Origin: Granulosicoccus sp.
GTDB lineage: Bacteria; Pseudomonadota; Gammaproteobacteria; Granulosicoccales; Granulosicoccaceae
Direction: 5' to 3'
DNA length: 56,171 nucleotides
NCBI GenBank assembly: GCA_023301795.1
Contig: JALZVU010000103.1
Coordinates: 1-56,171 of the forward strand
The position numbers were made by a program, and so were the translations under genes. Below the pieces are notes generated by a model. That model did not search any database. It was not told the origin of the DNA and worked only from the letters and a program-made list of their open reading frames with translations. Of the stretch, positions 1 to 8,735 are shown piece after piece; position 1 is the stretch's first letter; each line of letters begins with the position of its first letter.

Positions 1-217
1 AAATCTTCAGTTGCCGAATTCCCGAATGTTCGAATCATGGGTAAAGATTAACGCATACACGGCAAGCATGCAATCTATTTTATTATCTGGTCGAATTCTA
101 GAAATATGGACGAGCGATCCAGATGCATTCCTTTCCAACGGCCGGATTGGACGATTTAAGGACTGGCTTTCGCGGAACGGCTCAACATGATCCGGAACTC
201 AACATAATCCGAATCCT

Positions 218-718
218 CTATCGCCCCTTAATAGCCGCCCCAGACGCCCGAGCACTACGACTCTGCAACCACGCAAAAGCCAATCCACCGATAAACCCCG
301 CAATACACTGCCCGGCAATACCTGACAAATGACGTGCGGGAGCAACGAATGTCATGGGAGGCAGGAGCGCTATAGCAGCCATGATGGTGGCCATCGCCAG
401 TAAGCCACCCAGCGGGTAAACAATCCATCGCGAGGCACGGGTTACACGACGGATGCCTGCCATGACAGGCCATGCGATGATGAGGCCAATGGCAATCACT
501 AGCGCATAGGCGTAGAGGCCCATGAGATCGCCTACACTCATCCGCAGTTGATCAGCGAACGCAACATCCACCCCCATCTGTTCAATCTGACCCACAACAT
601 AATGGCTATGAGCGATACTTGCTAACGTATAAGTGATGATAATGCCCAACCCCACGTTAACCACTCGACGGCCGTGACCATGCCATCTATTTCGCGTAAC
701 AATTGTCTGACTACTCAT
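218..718 (-). CDS. hypothetical four-helix membrane protein
   Basis: I do not recognise a family. The 166-residue protein shows about four hydrophobic segments (roughly residues 20-38, 66-90, 98-122 and 130-152) and a basic, Ser/Arg-rich C-terminus, so an inner-membrane protein is likely. The first ATG at 718 makes its 5' end overlap the 5' end of the divergent sugar dehydrogenase gene by about 40 bases; either this gene or its neighbour may start a little later. The 217 bases to its left, up to the window edge, hold no gene that I can support. That it is a real gene is suggested by length and the regular membrane-segment pattern, not by homology. Confidence 0.6.
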   Translation of the reverse strand: MSSQTIVTRNRWHGHGRRVVNVGLGIIITYTLASIAHSHYVVGQIEQMGVDVAFADQLRMSVGDLMGLYAYALVIAIGLIIAWPVMAGIRRVTRASRWIVYPLGGLLAMATIMAAIALLPPMTFVAPARHLSGIAGQCIAGFIGGLAFAWLQSRSARASGAAIKGR

Positions 719-1912
719 CGCCGTCTCGTTAGGGTGCTGTTATGGGCTCTAGGAATAGGCTTACTGTGCAACAGCGTTGCCTGGGCTGCAAGTGCTGAGA
801 GTGCTGAGAGTGCTGAGAGTGCTGAGAGTGCTGAGAGTGCTGAGAGTGCTGAGAGTGCTGAGAGTGCTGAGAGTGCTGAGAGTGTGGGATACAACAGTGA
901 AGTTATTGCTGACGGGCTTAGTCATCCCTGGTCCATCGCGTTTTTGCCAGATGGGGCGTTGTTGATTACAGAGCGCGGGGGAAATCTTCGACAACTACGT
1001 GATGGCAAACTCTCTGAACCGCTGCAGGGGTTGCCACCTATTTATGCGGACAGCCAAGGGGGACTTTTTGATGTGGTCTTGCATCCGGATTATGCAGACA
1101 ATGGGTGGATTTATCTGAGCTTTGCGCACGGAAGTCCTGAACGTAATGCTGCTCGGATTGTGCGTGCCAGGCTCGAAGGTAACAGCTTGGTGGATACGGA
1201 AATTGTGTTCACGGCCAAGCCTTTTAAAGACACTCCGGTTCACTACGGTGCCCGGTTTACATTTTTGGAGGACAACACGCTGGTGATGGGCGTGGGCGAT
1301 GGGTTTGACTATCGCGAACAGGCGCAGGCTCTGGACAGTCATCTGGGAAAATTTATCCGTGTAAATGATGATGGATCTATTCCCGAAAATAATCCGTTTG
1401 TTGATACTAAAGGTGCGTTGCCTGAAATTTATAGTTACGGGCATCGCAATCAACAGGCGATTGTTTATGACCAAAAGCATCAGCGGCTCTGGGCGCATGA
1501 ACATGGACCCGCAGGTGGTGATGAAATTAACTTGCTGGTGCCCGGAGCAAATTTTGGTTGGCCTCTGGTGACCAACGGGCGAGATTATTCAGGTGCGGCT
1601 GTTACACCGTTCACTCAATTGGACGGCACAGCGGTACCTGCCTGGGACTGGACGCCCTCAATCGCGCCAGGTGGGATGACATTGGTAGGTGGCCAGCTAT
1701 TTAATCAATGGACAGGGAATCTATTGGTCGCCGCCTTAAAATCTCGATACGTGGTACGTCTAGTGGTTGAAGGAGAAAAAGTTACCGAGGTGGAGACATT
1801 GTTTATAGAATTCGGAGCAAGAATCAGAGACATTCGGGAAGGACCCGAAGGTGCCTTATATCTGCTGACTGATGATTCGACTAACGGACAGATTATTCGT
1901 ATAACGCCGTGA
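680..1912 (+). CDS. exported PQQ-dependent sugar dehydrogenase (YliI/Asd-like beta-propeller)
   Basis: The protein resembles soluble PQQ-type aldose sugar dehydrogenases: an N-terminal signal peptide (Arg-rich start, hydrophobic core, cleavage expected near an Ala-Trp-Ala stretch) and then a six-bladed propeller with the family signatures GLSHPWSIAFLPDG near residue 80, GGLFDVVLHPDY, YGHRNQQ and EHGPAGGDEINLL. It would oxidise aldoses in the periplasm and pass electrons to a respiratory acceptor. Between signal peptide and catalytic domain sit ten Ala-Glu-Ser triplets coded by a perfect 9-bp repeat. I chose the ATG at 680; a GTG at 674 is possible, and both overlap the divergent membrane gene. 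Known family, activity inferred; PQQ synthesis genes are not in the window. Confidence 0.85.
   Translation: MPSISRNNCLTTHRRLVRVLLWALGIGLLCNSVAWAASAESAESAESAESAESAESAESAESAESAESVGYNSEVIADGLSHPWSIAFLPDGALLITERGGNLRQLRDGKLSEPLQGLPPIYADSQGGLFDVVLHPDYADNGWIYLSFAHGSPERNAARIVRARLEGNSLVDTEIVFTAKPFKDTPVHYGARFTFLEDNTLVMGVGDGFDYREQAQALDSHLGKFIRVNDDGSIPENNPFVDTKGALPEIYSYGHRNQQAIVYDQKHQRLWAHEHGPAGGDEINLLVPGANFGWPLVTNGRDYSGAAVTPFTQLDGTAVPAWDWTPSIAPGGMTLVGGQLFNQWTGNLLVAALKSRYVVRLVVEGEKVTEVETLFIEFGARIRDIREGPEGALYLLTDDSTNGQIIRITP
794..883 (+). repeat. perfect 9-bp tandem repeat, 10 copies, in coding sequence
   Basis: The unit GCTGAGAGT is repeated ten times without a mismatch, coding (Ala-Glu-Ser)10 just after the predicted signal peptide of the sugar dehydrogenase. 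Because the unit is three codons long, gain or loss of copies keeps the frame. The perfect identity of synonymous positions indicates recent expansion or continuing slippage rather than selection on protein sequence alone. Confidence 0.97.
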
Positions 1913-1987
1913 TTGTGAGCATTGTGGCCAGACCCGTGCGTTACGCATCAAAGGTTCCGAATCGCACCGTCTGCATCACGGCCGATA

Positions 1988-3016
1988 TCACGACACAGGC
2001 CGGTCAGGATCAGCGTCCGGGTCCTGCTCGATGACAACATCTAGCTCGCTATCGGTAGAGTCCATACGCTCAGTGGTATAACGAGTTCCCTGTACGGTTG
2101 AATCGTTAATCAGTTCGTCCAGACGAACTATCGTTTCCGGCTTCAAGTGGATGTTGGCGGAGGCCGCGTTCTCTTTCATGTGATCGATGCTACGGGTGCC
2201 GGGGATCGGAATCATGCTGCCACCCTCGCCTGCCAGCAGCCATGCAAGAGACAACTGCGCCATCGTGCATTCGTACTCTTTGGCAATAGCGCTGAACTCA
2301 GTGAGCAACTTGGTATTGGCTGCAAAAGCTTCTGGTTCGAAGCGAGGGCGCGCGATGGTGCAGCGCAGGTCATCTTCTTCAAGATCGTCTACAGACAAAG
2401 CCGAGCCCGCTAGAAAGCCACGGCCCAGAGGTGAGAAAGGCACAAAGGTAATACCCAGGCTTTTACACAGCGCCAGCATGCCGTGTTCAGGTGTTCGGCT
2501 CCAGAGGGAATATTCAGATTGTACGGCCGCTACGGCGTGTTCGGTTTGTGCGCGCTTAAGGCTTGCACAGGATATTTCGGACAAACCGATCTCTTGTACT
2601 TTGCCTTCGCGCACTAGGTCGGAGAGAGTACCCACACTCTCTTCAATCGGCACTTGCGCGTCCATGCGATGCAGATAATACAGATCGATAACCTCAGTCT
2701 TTAAGCGTCTAAGGCTTGTTTCGCATTGTTTGCGGATGGTGGCCGGGCGACCGTCTATGCCATCGCGACTCATGCCGCATTTGCTGGCAAGGGTGAAACG
2801 TCTGCGATGCGGGGCGAGCGTCTTGCCGATAAAGGATTCATTGTGGCCCGAGCCATACACAAAAGCCGTATCGAAAAACGTAATGCCCGCGTCCAGAGCT
2901 TCCAGCAGCACTCTGGACGCGATGTCTTCCTCCACTGATCCATAACCAAACGACAGGTTCATACAGCCCAAGCCTGTTGGGGATACGCTAAGAGAGCCTA
3001 TGGTTCGATTATTCAC
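1988..3016 (-). CDS. aldo/keto reductase
   Basis: A 342-residue NAD(P)H-dependent oxidoreductase of the aldo/keto reductase superfamily. The start MNNRTIGSLSVSPTGLGCMN is the usual first strand. The catalytic tetrad can be placed: Asp49 and Tyr54 in FFDTAFVYGSG, Lys79 in FTLASKCG, and His in YYLHRMD. The C-terminal part has the cofactor-binding pattern IPIPGTRSIDHMKENAAS, typical of AKR13-type enzymes. Substrate cannot be read from the sequence. It lies 60 bases downstream of the dimethylglycine dehydrogenase-like gene on the same strand, so co-transcription is possible. The acidic Asp-rich last 15 residues are outside the fold and probably disordered. Confidence 0.88.
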   Translation of the reverse strand: MNNRTIGSLSVSPTGLGCMNLSFGYGSVEEDIASRVLLEALDAGITFFDTAFVYGSGHNESFIGKTLAPHRRRFTLASKCGMSRDGIDGRPATIRKQCETSLRRLKTEVIDLYYLHRMDAQVPIEESVGTLSDLVREGKVQEIGLSEISCASLKRAQTEHAVAAVQSEYSLWSRTPEHGMLALCKSLGITFVPFSPLGRGFLAGSALSVDDLEEDDLRCTIARPRFEPEAFAANTKLLTEFSAIAKEYECTMAQLSLAWLLAGEGGSMIPIPGTRSIDHMKENAASANIHLKPETIVRLDELINDSTVQGTRYTTERMDSTDSELDVVIEQDPDADPDRPVS

Positions 3017-3075
3017 TGTTGAATCCTGTTGATTGCTCTGGGCTATTGTAGATGAGCTGCGATGTACGATGCTCC

Positions 3076-5526
3076 TCAGTTGCGAAGTGCAACATTACCA
3101 GAATCATAAACGGATTCCGCCACGACTGTCGCTGGGCGCATGTTGCCCAGAATATTAATGAGTAGCGTTGAGCCTGTCACTGCCAGCTCAGGCTTCACAT
3201 AGCCAAGTGCAATGCTTTTTTCGGTGCGATGGCCGTAGCCGCCCGAAGTGGTATAGCCGACTACATCGCCATTGAGATGTATGGGACAGCCGTAGATGGC
3301 ATCTGTATTGGCAATGATGTCGTCCTGCGGCTGATCGTCGATGACCAAAGTGACAAACACGTCGATCAGTGGCTTGGATGCCTCTTCTATCAAAGCAGCC
3401 TTACCAATGAAATCAACGGGCTTTTCAAGGTCGACAAAACGCTCGAGGCCTGAACGCAAAGGTGAGTACTCATGGTCAAGGTCGACCTTCCACGCTCGGT
3501 AGCTTTTTTCAAGGCGCATGCTTTCCATGGCATACATGCCAAAATCTTTCATACCATATTGCGCACCCGCCTCCTGCAAAGCTTCATAGACACCCATGAG
3601 ATTGTCCATGGGGATATGCATTTCCCAGCCAAGCTCACCAACATAATTAACGCGTAAGGCACGTACTTCCACGCCAGCAACATCACAAGACTGGTAGGTG
3701 AGCCAGCGGAAGTTTTCATTGGCCAGATCTTTGTTCGTCAGCTTCTGCAGCACCTTGCGTGAGTTAGGGCCAGCAAGAACGAGGGTCCCATAGTCCATGG
3801 TGATGTCAGTGAGCTCGATGCTGTGCGGCGTTGCCGGCAAATGCTGTTCCAGCCACTGCATGTCGTGCCAGCGTGCGGCGGCTCCTGAGATCAGCATGAA
3901 GTGCTCTTCAGCGATGCGGGTGATGGTCAGCTCCGCCCAGACGCCACCATCAGCAAAGCAGCAGTAAGATAATGATAAGCGTCCAACGCGCGGCAGCTTG
4001 CCCGCAATAAGAGAATCGAGCCAAGCTGCACTGCCCTCGCCTTTGCATTCGTACTTGGTAAAACCGCACATATCCAGCAGGCCCACGTTGTCGCGTACAT
4101 TGCGGCATTCCTCACCCACAGCATCAAACCAGACGCCGCGTTGAAAGGTCGGCACATCTTCGGCGGTATCCTGCTCGCGTGGAAACCAGACGGCGCGTTC
4201 CCAACCGCCACGCGCACCAAACTTTGCACCTTTAGCCACCAAGTGATCGTAGGTTGGGGATACATGACGTGGACGGCCTGCCGGCTTTTCCTCGACCGGA
4301 AGATGTATCGCGTATTCATCCTGATAGACCTCAATTGCGCGATCCACGACATAAGGCTGATCGGCATAATCAGTATAGCGACGAGGGTCGAGTGACCACA
4401 GATCCATCGCTGGTTTGCCGTCGATAACCCATTCGGCAATGGCCTTGCCTGCTCCACCGCTTTGGCAGATGCCAAAACTGAAGCCATTCATGTGAAAAAA
4501 GTTTGGCATATTGTTGGCGGGGCCAACATACGGGAAGCCATCAGGAGTGTAAGGAATGGGCCCGTTGATAACGCGCTGCACACCCACAGTACCCAAAAGA
4601 GGCATGCGCTCGCAGGCCTTTTCTATGTACCACTCAAGCCGATCCAGATCATCAGCGTAGAGTTCGTAAGCAAATTTTTCAGGGATCTTGCCGTTCGTCC
4701 AGCGAGCTTTAGCGTCGGCTCGTTCGTACGGTCCGAGGATAAGGCCAGCTTTTTCCTGACGCAAATAATAGGAGTCGTCAGGGTCACGCACCATCGGCAT
4801 GAGCGTACCGGCTTCTTCAAGTTCCGGGATCGGTTCAGTGACAAGGTACTGATGCTCGAGGGTAACCATGGGAAGGAACTTGCCGCTCATCTCAGAAACT
4901 TCAGCGCCGCGGTAACCACCAGCGTTGATAACGTATTCGGCCAACACGTCACCTTTGTCGGTGGTGATTTTCCATTGGCCAGAGTGCGTGCGGCAGACGC
5001 TGGTTACTTTGGTAAAACGGTGAATAACGCCACCTTGTTTACGGGCGTGGTGAGCGAAGGCCTGAGTGAGCTGGCTGGGATCGATGTCGCCATCGTTCGG
5101 GTCCCAGAGACCGCCAAGAATGTCGTGAATTTCCAAGTGTGGAGCACGCTCTTTCACTTGCTCAGGCGTCAGCATTTCGTAGCCTAAGCCCAGCGTGTTG
5201 GCCATGGCGGTGACGTGATGGAATTCTTCCATGCGCTGTTGGGTGTGAGCCAGCCGGATAGCACCGGTCTGGTGATAATTAATAGGGTATTCAGGGTCTT
5301 TGCACAACTTCGCGTACAACTGGGTGCTGTAGTGCTGCAGCCGAATCATGTTGCGTGACCCGGAGAACGTGGGAATGTTGCCCGCGGCATGCCACGTGGA
5401 GCCAGATGTCAGCTCGTCCATTTCCAGCAGCATGCAGTCTGTCCAGCCGCGCTCGGTAAGGTGGTAAAGCGCACTACAGCCGGCGACACCGCCGCCTATG
5501 ATGACAACTTTGGCTTGTGATTCCAC
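3076..5526 (-). CDS. FAD-dependent dimethylglycine/sarcosine dehydrogenase-like protein (DAO + GcvT domains)
   Basis: Two-part flavoprotein of about 816 residues, the usual family length. The N-terminal D-amino-acid-oxidase fold opens with VVIIGGGVAGCSALYHL (FAD pyrophosphate) and has STWHAAGN, where the His (about residue 46) is the covalent FAD site in dimethylglycine dehydrogenase. The C-terminal half (about 430-810) is an aminomethyltransferase (GcvT-like) folate domain ending in a GYTTSGGYGH-type segment. The expected role is oxidative demethylation of an N-methylated glycine, passing formaldehyde to tetrahydrofolate. A GTG at 5526 gives the family N-terminus and has GGGAA upstream; upstream codons in frame look non-coding. 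The GlxA/AraC regulator just upstream resembles GbdR, a known activator of glycine betaine and dimethylglycine catabolism, supporting this assignment. Exact substrate is inferred. Confidence 0.85.
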   Translation of the reverse strand: MESQAKVVIIGGGVAGCSALYHLTERGWTDCMLLEMDELTSGSTWHAAGNIPTFSGSRNMIRLQHYSTQLYAKLCKDPEYPINYHQTGAIRLAHTQQRMEEFHHVTAMANTLGLGYEMLTPEQVKERAPHLEIHDILGGLWDPNDGDIDPSQLTQAFAHHARKQGGVIHRFTKVTSVCRTHSGQWKITTDKGDVLAEYVINAGGYRGAEVSEMSGKFLPMVTLEHQYLVTEPIPELEEAGTLMPMVRDPDDSYYLRQEKAGLILGPYERADAKARWTNGKIPEKFAYELYADDLDRLEWYIEKACERMPLLGTVGVQRVINGPIPYTPDGFPYVGPANNMPNFFHMNGFSFGICQSGGAGKAIAEWVIDGKPAMDLWSLDPRRYTDYADQPYVVDRAIEVYQDEYAIHLPVEEKPAGRPRHVSPTYDHLVAKGAKFGARGGWERAVWFPREQDTAEDVPTFQRGVWFDAVGEECRNVRDNVGLLDMCGFTKYECKGEGSAAWLDSLIAGKLPRVGRLSLSYCCFADGGVWAELTITRIAEEHFMLISGAAARWHDMQWLEQHLPATPHSIELTDITMDYGTLVLAGPNSRKVLQKLTNKDLANENFRWLTYQSCDVAGVEVRALRVNYVGELGWEMHIPMDNLMGVYEALQEAGAQYGMKDFGMYAMESMRLEKSYRAWKVDLDHEYSPLRSGLERFVDLEKPVDFIGKAALIEEASKPLIDVFVTLVIDDQPQDDIIANTDAIYGCPIHLNGDVVGYTTSGGYGHRTEKSIALGYVKPELAVTGSTLLINILGNMRPATVVAESVYDSGNVALRN

Positions 5527-5717
5527 AGTGGTTGATTCCCGAGTCAAATTGCTAGCGATATAGTGTTTGCGCACAATACGTGCGGCACGCTGGCAAGTAT
5601 CAACCGTGGCGGTCGCTCCGCTCCATACCGGTACGACATTCAGACAGAGCATAGCGACAGTAGCTCTGTTTAGCGGCAGCGTTACGTCTACGACATAACA
5701 TTTTTATTGCGTAGATT

Positions 5718-6731
5718 TTATGACGTAGAAATGCGCTTGCGGGCTTGCGTCGGAGAGATACCGAATTGCACTCTGAAACGTCTGGAGAAGTAGTCGGATG
5801 AGGAGAAACCCGAAGCTGATGCCACTTCCAGAACGCTCATTGTGGTTTGGCGCAGTAGCTCGTAGCCTGCCTTAAGGCGAAGTTGCTGATAGTACAGCGT
5901 GGGCGTGGTGTGCAAATACGTGCGGAACAGACGCTCCAGTTGGCGACTGGAGACGTCAATCATCTCAGCAAGTTCTGATGTTCCCAGAGGCTGCTCGACG
6001 TTTGTTTCCATCAGTTCGATACAGGTCACAAGACCGGGATGATAGATGCCAGAGCGTTCCACAATGCTGCGTCGCTGCGGGTCGGTAGCCAGCCGGTTGC
6101 CAGATGAGATAAACAGCTCTGCCAGTTGTAATGCCAGCAGTTTGCCGTGATCCTGTTTTATCAGCGCCAACATCATGTCCAGCGCAGCAGTACCACCAGC
6201 GCAAGTGAATAGATCGTCGTCAATTTCAAACAGCTCAGCGGTGACATTCACACCGGGAAACGCTTCACGCATCCCGGGCTGATTCTCCCAGTGAATGGTG
6301 CACCGTCGCTGCTTGATAAGGTCTGCATCGGCCAACAGGTGGCTGCCAGAATCCAGCGAGCCAATCTGGGTGCCTCGCTTGGCCCATTGGCGCAAAGCTC
6401 TGAGGGCTTTGGGATCATCAAATTGGTGAGGCTCGTGTGGGCCACAGACAATGAGACGGCTGAGCCTCCCTTGGGACATATCATTCAGGTTGCCATCCAG
6501 CTTGAAGGGCATGCCGTTGTTGGCGAACGCCTGGGCACTCCCTGTACCAAGCAGTTTCCAACTATAAAGAGGTTTGCCGCTTAGCCGGTTGGCAGCGCGC
6601 AAGGGCTCCAGAGCCGACACAAACGGCAGCATTGCAAAGGTGTCGGGCAAGTAGAACCCAATCTCACGTTCACCCGGCTGGGTCAACACGCCGTAACGGG
6701 CGAAGTCTATGTCACAGGTCTCAGCTACCAT
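5718..6731 (-). CDS. GlxA/GbdR-like AraC-family transcriptional regulator
   Basis: Architecture is an N-terminal class I glutamine amidotransferase-like (DJ-1/PfpI) domain, about residues 20-195, followed by an AraC double helix-turn-helix, about 225-330 (LGTSELAEMIDVSSRQLERLF and ASGFSSSDYFSRRFRVQFG). The N-terminal domain senses a ligand; the second binds DNA. GbdR and other members of this subgroup control quaternary-amine and methylglycine catabolism, which fits the dehydrogenase gene 190 bases downstream. However, the gene begins 9 bases after the acyl-AMP ligase stop on the same strand, so it is probably also transcribed with the P450 and ligase. Which pathway it controls cannot be settled from sequence. 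Confidence 0.87.
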   Translation of the reverse strand: MVAETCDIDFARYGVLTQPGEREIGFYLPDTFAMLPFVSALEPLRAANRLSGKPLYSWKLLGTGSAQAFANNGMPFKLDGNLNDMSQGRLSRLIVCGPHEPHQFDDPKALRALRQWAKRGTQIGSLDSGSHLLADADLIKQRRCTIHWENQPGMREAFPGVNVTAELFEIDDDLFTCAGGTAALDMMLALIKQDHGKLLALQLAELFISSGNRLATDPQRRSIVERSGIYHPGLVTCIELMETNVEQPLGTSELAEMIDVSSRQLERLFRTYLHTTPTLYYQQLRLKAGYELLRQTTMSVLEVASASGFSSSDYFSRRFRVQFGISPTQARKRISTS

Positions 6732-6740
6732 CAGTTGTGT

Positions 6741-8735
6741 TCATGACTTCTGATCCAGGAACTCGGCAAGTTCTGCCACCGTGGGATAATCGAACAGATC
6801 TGTGATGTCTACTTGCGATGGCCAAGTGTCCTCAATGGATGCATGAATTTCAGCCAGCGTTAACGAGCTTATTCCCAGTTCAAACAGGTTGTCACTCGCC
6901 ACTACGCTCATGCCTTCCACATGTGTGTTGCAGATGGCCAGCAATTGAGAGGCGGTTGTTTCTGCCTCTGCATCAGTTGCAGCAACCGAATCCGTAGCCA
7001 TCGGTGCTGCGGCATCGTCAACTTCTACGACAATGTGCGCTTGCGTGAGTGCTTTAAATTCGCCTTTTCCATAGTCACTCACCAACTGAAATCGCTGTAC
7101 TTTTCCGCTGGTGGTTTTGGGGATTCGGGGCACCGCGACTACTGCATCGACACGCACGCCTGCTTCAGTACCTAGCGTGCGAGTGATATCACGTGCCATG
7201 TCATCCAGCTCTGCAATGTCACCGCGGTGCAATACAAAAACGAGCAGTTTTTCTGTATCTGAACCAGGATCGGGATAGCTTGCCACAGCCAGCTTGCCCC
7301 GCTCGATCAACTGCCCTTGCACCAGAATTTCTTCCAGATCATGAGGGTAGATATTCTGGCCGTTAATAAAAATGATGTCTTTTGCGCGCCCGGTGATATA
7401 CAGCTGACCATCAAACAGAAAGCCCAGATCACCAGTATCAAGCCAACCCTCGCTGTCGATCAGCTGGGCATTAAGCTCAGGTTGTTTGTAGTATCCCGAT
7501 GTCACGTTTGCACCGCGAATACAGATTCGACCCGTTATCTGCTCAATGCAGGATGTGTTATCAGCGTTACGGATATCCAGCTCCACGTGTGAAAGAGGCT
7601 TACCAACAGCTACAAACTGGACGCCGTCTGAGCCGGTGCTGGCATCCGGAGACAACACTTGCACATGATCACCTATAGACAGGGAGGATCGCGATAGGGT
7701 CAGAGTTGTAAAACGTTTATCCAGCGAAGGAAAGGTGACACCCAGACTGGCCTCAGCCAGACCATAGACCGGCAACATGGCGTGACTATCCAGGCCGAAA
7801 GGTTGCAGTGTTTGCATGAACTCACTGCACAGCGATACTGAAATGGGTTCCGCTCCATTGAACAACAGCCGCACTGAAGAAAGATCAAGGCCTTCAAATT
7901 TCTCTGGCTTGAATGACTTCAATAGATGTTGATAACCGAAGTTGGGCGAGCACAGGAAAGTGGCGCGCATTCTGTGCGCTTCACTAAGCCAGATGCCGGG
8001 TCTGCGCACAAAGACATCTGTGGGAATTAGTGAGTGACTGGTATCGCACACTAACGGTGTGAGGTGAAAACCGATAAGACCCATGTCGTGCGTTAGCGGC
8101 ATCCAGCTGAGCAAATGATCGCTCGAACTCATCAGGGACCCGTCAATGATAGAACCGGTATTGGTGAGCAGATTGCGGTGGCTAAGCACAATGCCTTTTG
8201 GCGTGCTGGTGGAACCGGATGAAAATTGTATGAAGGCGGTGTCGTCGGGCGTAGGTGTGGCGACGACAGCGCTTTGGGTTGATGACTGATTATCGGTCAG
8301 ACAGCATCGAGCGGCTAATAACCTATATTCACTGGATAGATCATTTTCACGGGCAAAGCTCTCAATGCGTTGCAGGTTTTTTTCATCCGTAAATAGCGCG
8401 GCATTATCGAGTGTTTGTGCAATACGGAACAACTTCTGACGATGCTCCGCACTGCTACCGCCTGCCACAGGCACCGCTACAATTGCGCCGAGCAGACACG
8501 CCCAGAAACCTTCCAGAAAGGCCTGATTGTCGGCACTCTGGAGAATCATATGATGCCCAGGCGCAACGCCTGCCGCCTGAAATGCGGCAAGACGCTGATG
8601 CGCGTTCGCAAGCATCTGGGCAAAACTGACCTGTCGGTAGTTATCCAGACCCTCAATGAACGTGATGCTCTGCTCACTGTGCTGACGATCCTGCAGGACA
8701 TCCAGCAGGGTGTTGTATTGGCGATGGTCAGTCAT
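6741..8735 (-). CDS. fatty acyl-AMP ligase fused to an acyl carrier domain
   Basis: 664 residues. The adenylation domain has the ATP-loop motif FSSGSTSTPKGIVLSH (about 170-185), the LLSWMPLTHDMGLIG segment characteristic of fatty acyl-AMP ligases, and the hinge WLDTGDLGFL, with RIPKTTSGKVQRF containing the late catalytic Lys. A carrier-protein domain occupies about 590-664, with Ser624 in LFELGISSLT as the expected phosphopantetheine site. The enzyme should activate a fatty acid as acyl-AMP and load it on its own carrier domain rather than on CoA. Its start overlaps the stop of the P450 gene by 4 bases (ATGA), so the P450 may act on the carrier-bound acyl chain. No condensing or peptide-bond domain follows, which is unusual for such loading modules. 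Confidence 0.88.
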   Translation of the reverse strand: MTDHRQYNTLLDVLQDRQHSEQSITFIEGLDNYRQVSFAQMLANAHQRLAAFQAAGVAPGHHMILQSADNQAFLEGFWACLLGAIVAVPVAGGSSAEHRQKLFRIAQTLDNAALFTDEKNLQRIESFARENDLSSEYRLLAARCCLTDNQSSTQSAVVATPTPDDTAFIQFSSGSTSTPKGIVLSHRNLLTNTGSIIDGSLMSSSDHLLSWMPLTHDMGLIGFHLTPLVCDTSHSLIPTDVFVRRPGIWLSEAHRMRATFLCSPNFGYQHLLKSFKPEKFEGLDLSSVRLLFNGAEPISVSLCSEFMQTLQPFGLDSHAMLPVYGLAEASLGVTFPSLDKRFTTLTLSRSSLSIGDHVQVLSPDASTGSDGVQFVAVGKPLSHVELDIRNADNTSCIEQITGRICIRGANVTSGYYKQPELNAQLIDSEGWLDTGDLGFLFDGQLYITGRAKDIIFINGQNIYPHDLEEILVQGQLIERGKLAVASYPDPGSDTEKLLVFVLHRGDIAELDDMARDITRTLGTEAGVRVDAVVAVPRIPKTTSGKVQRFQLVSDYGKGEFKALTQAHIVVEVDDAAAPMATDSVAATDAEAETTASQLLAICNTHVEGMSVVASDNLFELGISSLTLAEIHASIEDTWPSQVDITDLFDYPTVAELAEFLDQKS

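Noticed and set aside
777-994. Alternative frames of the 9-bp repeat (Leu-Arg-Val and Ser-Thr-Leu repeats on the two strands), and a CRISPR-like look
   Set aside because: The tandem units have no spacers, so this is not CRISPR; only the Ala-Glu-Ser frame joins a signal peptide to a conserved enzyme.
4462-5187. Long 241-residue plus-strand frame opposite the dimethylglycine dehydrogenase-like gene
   Set aside because: The opposite strand carries a conserved two-domain flavoprotein; the frame has no recognisable motif and is a shadow.
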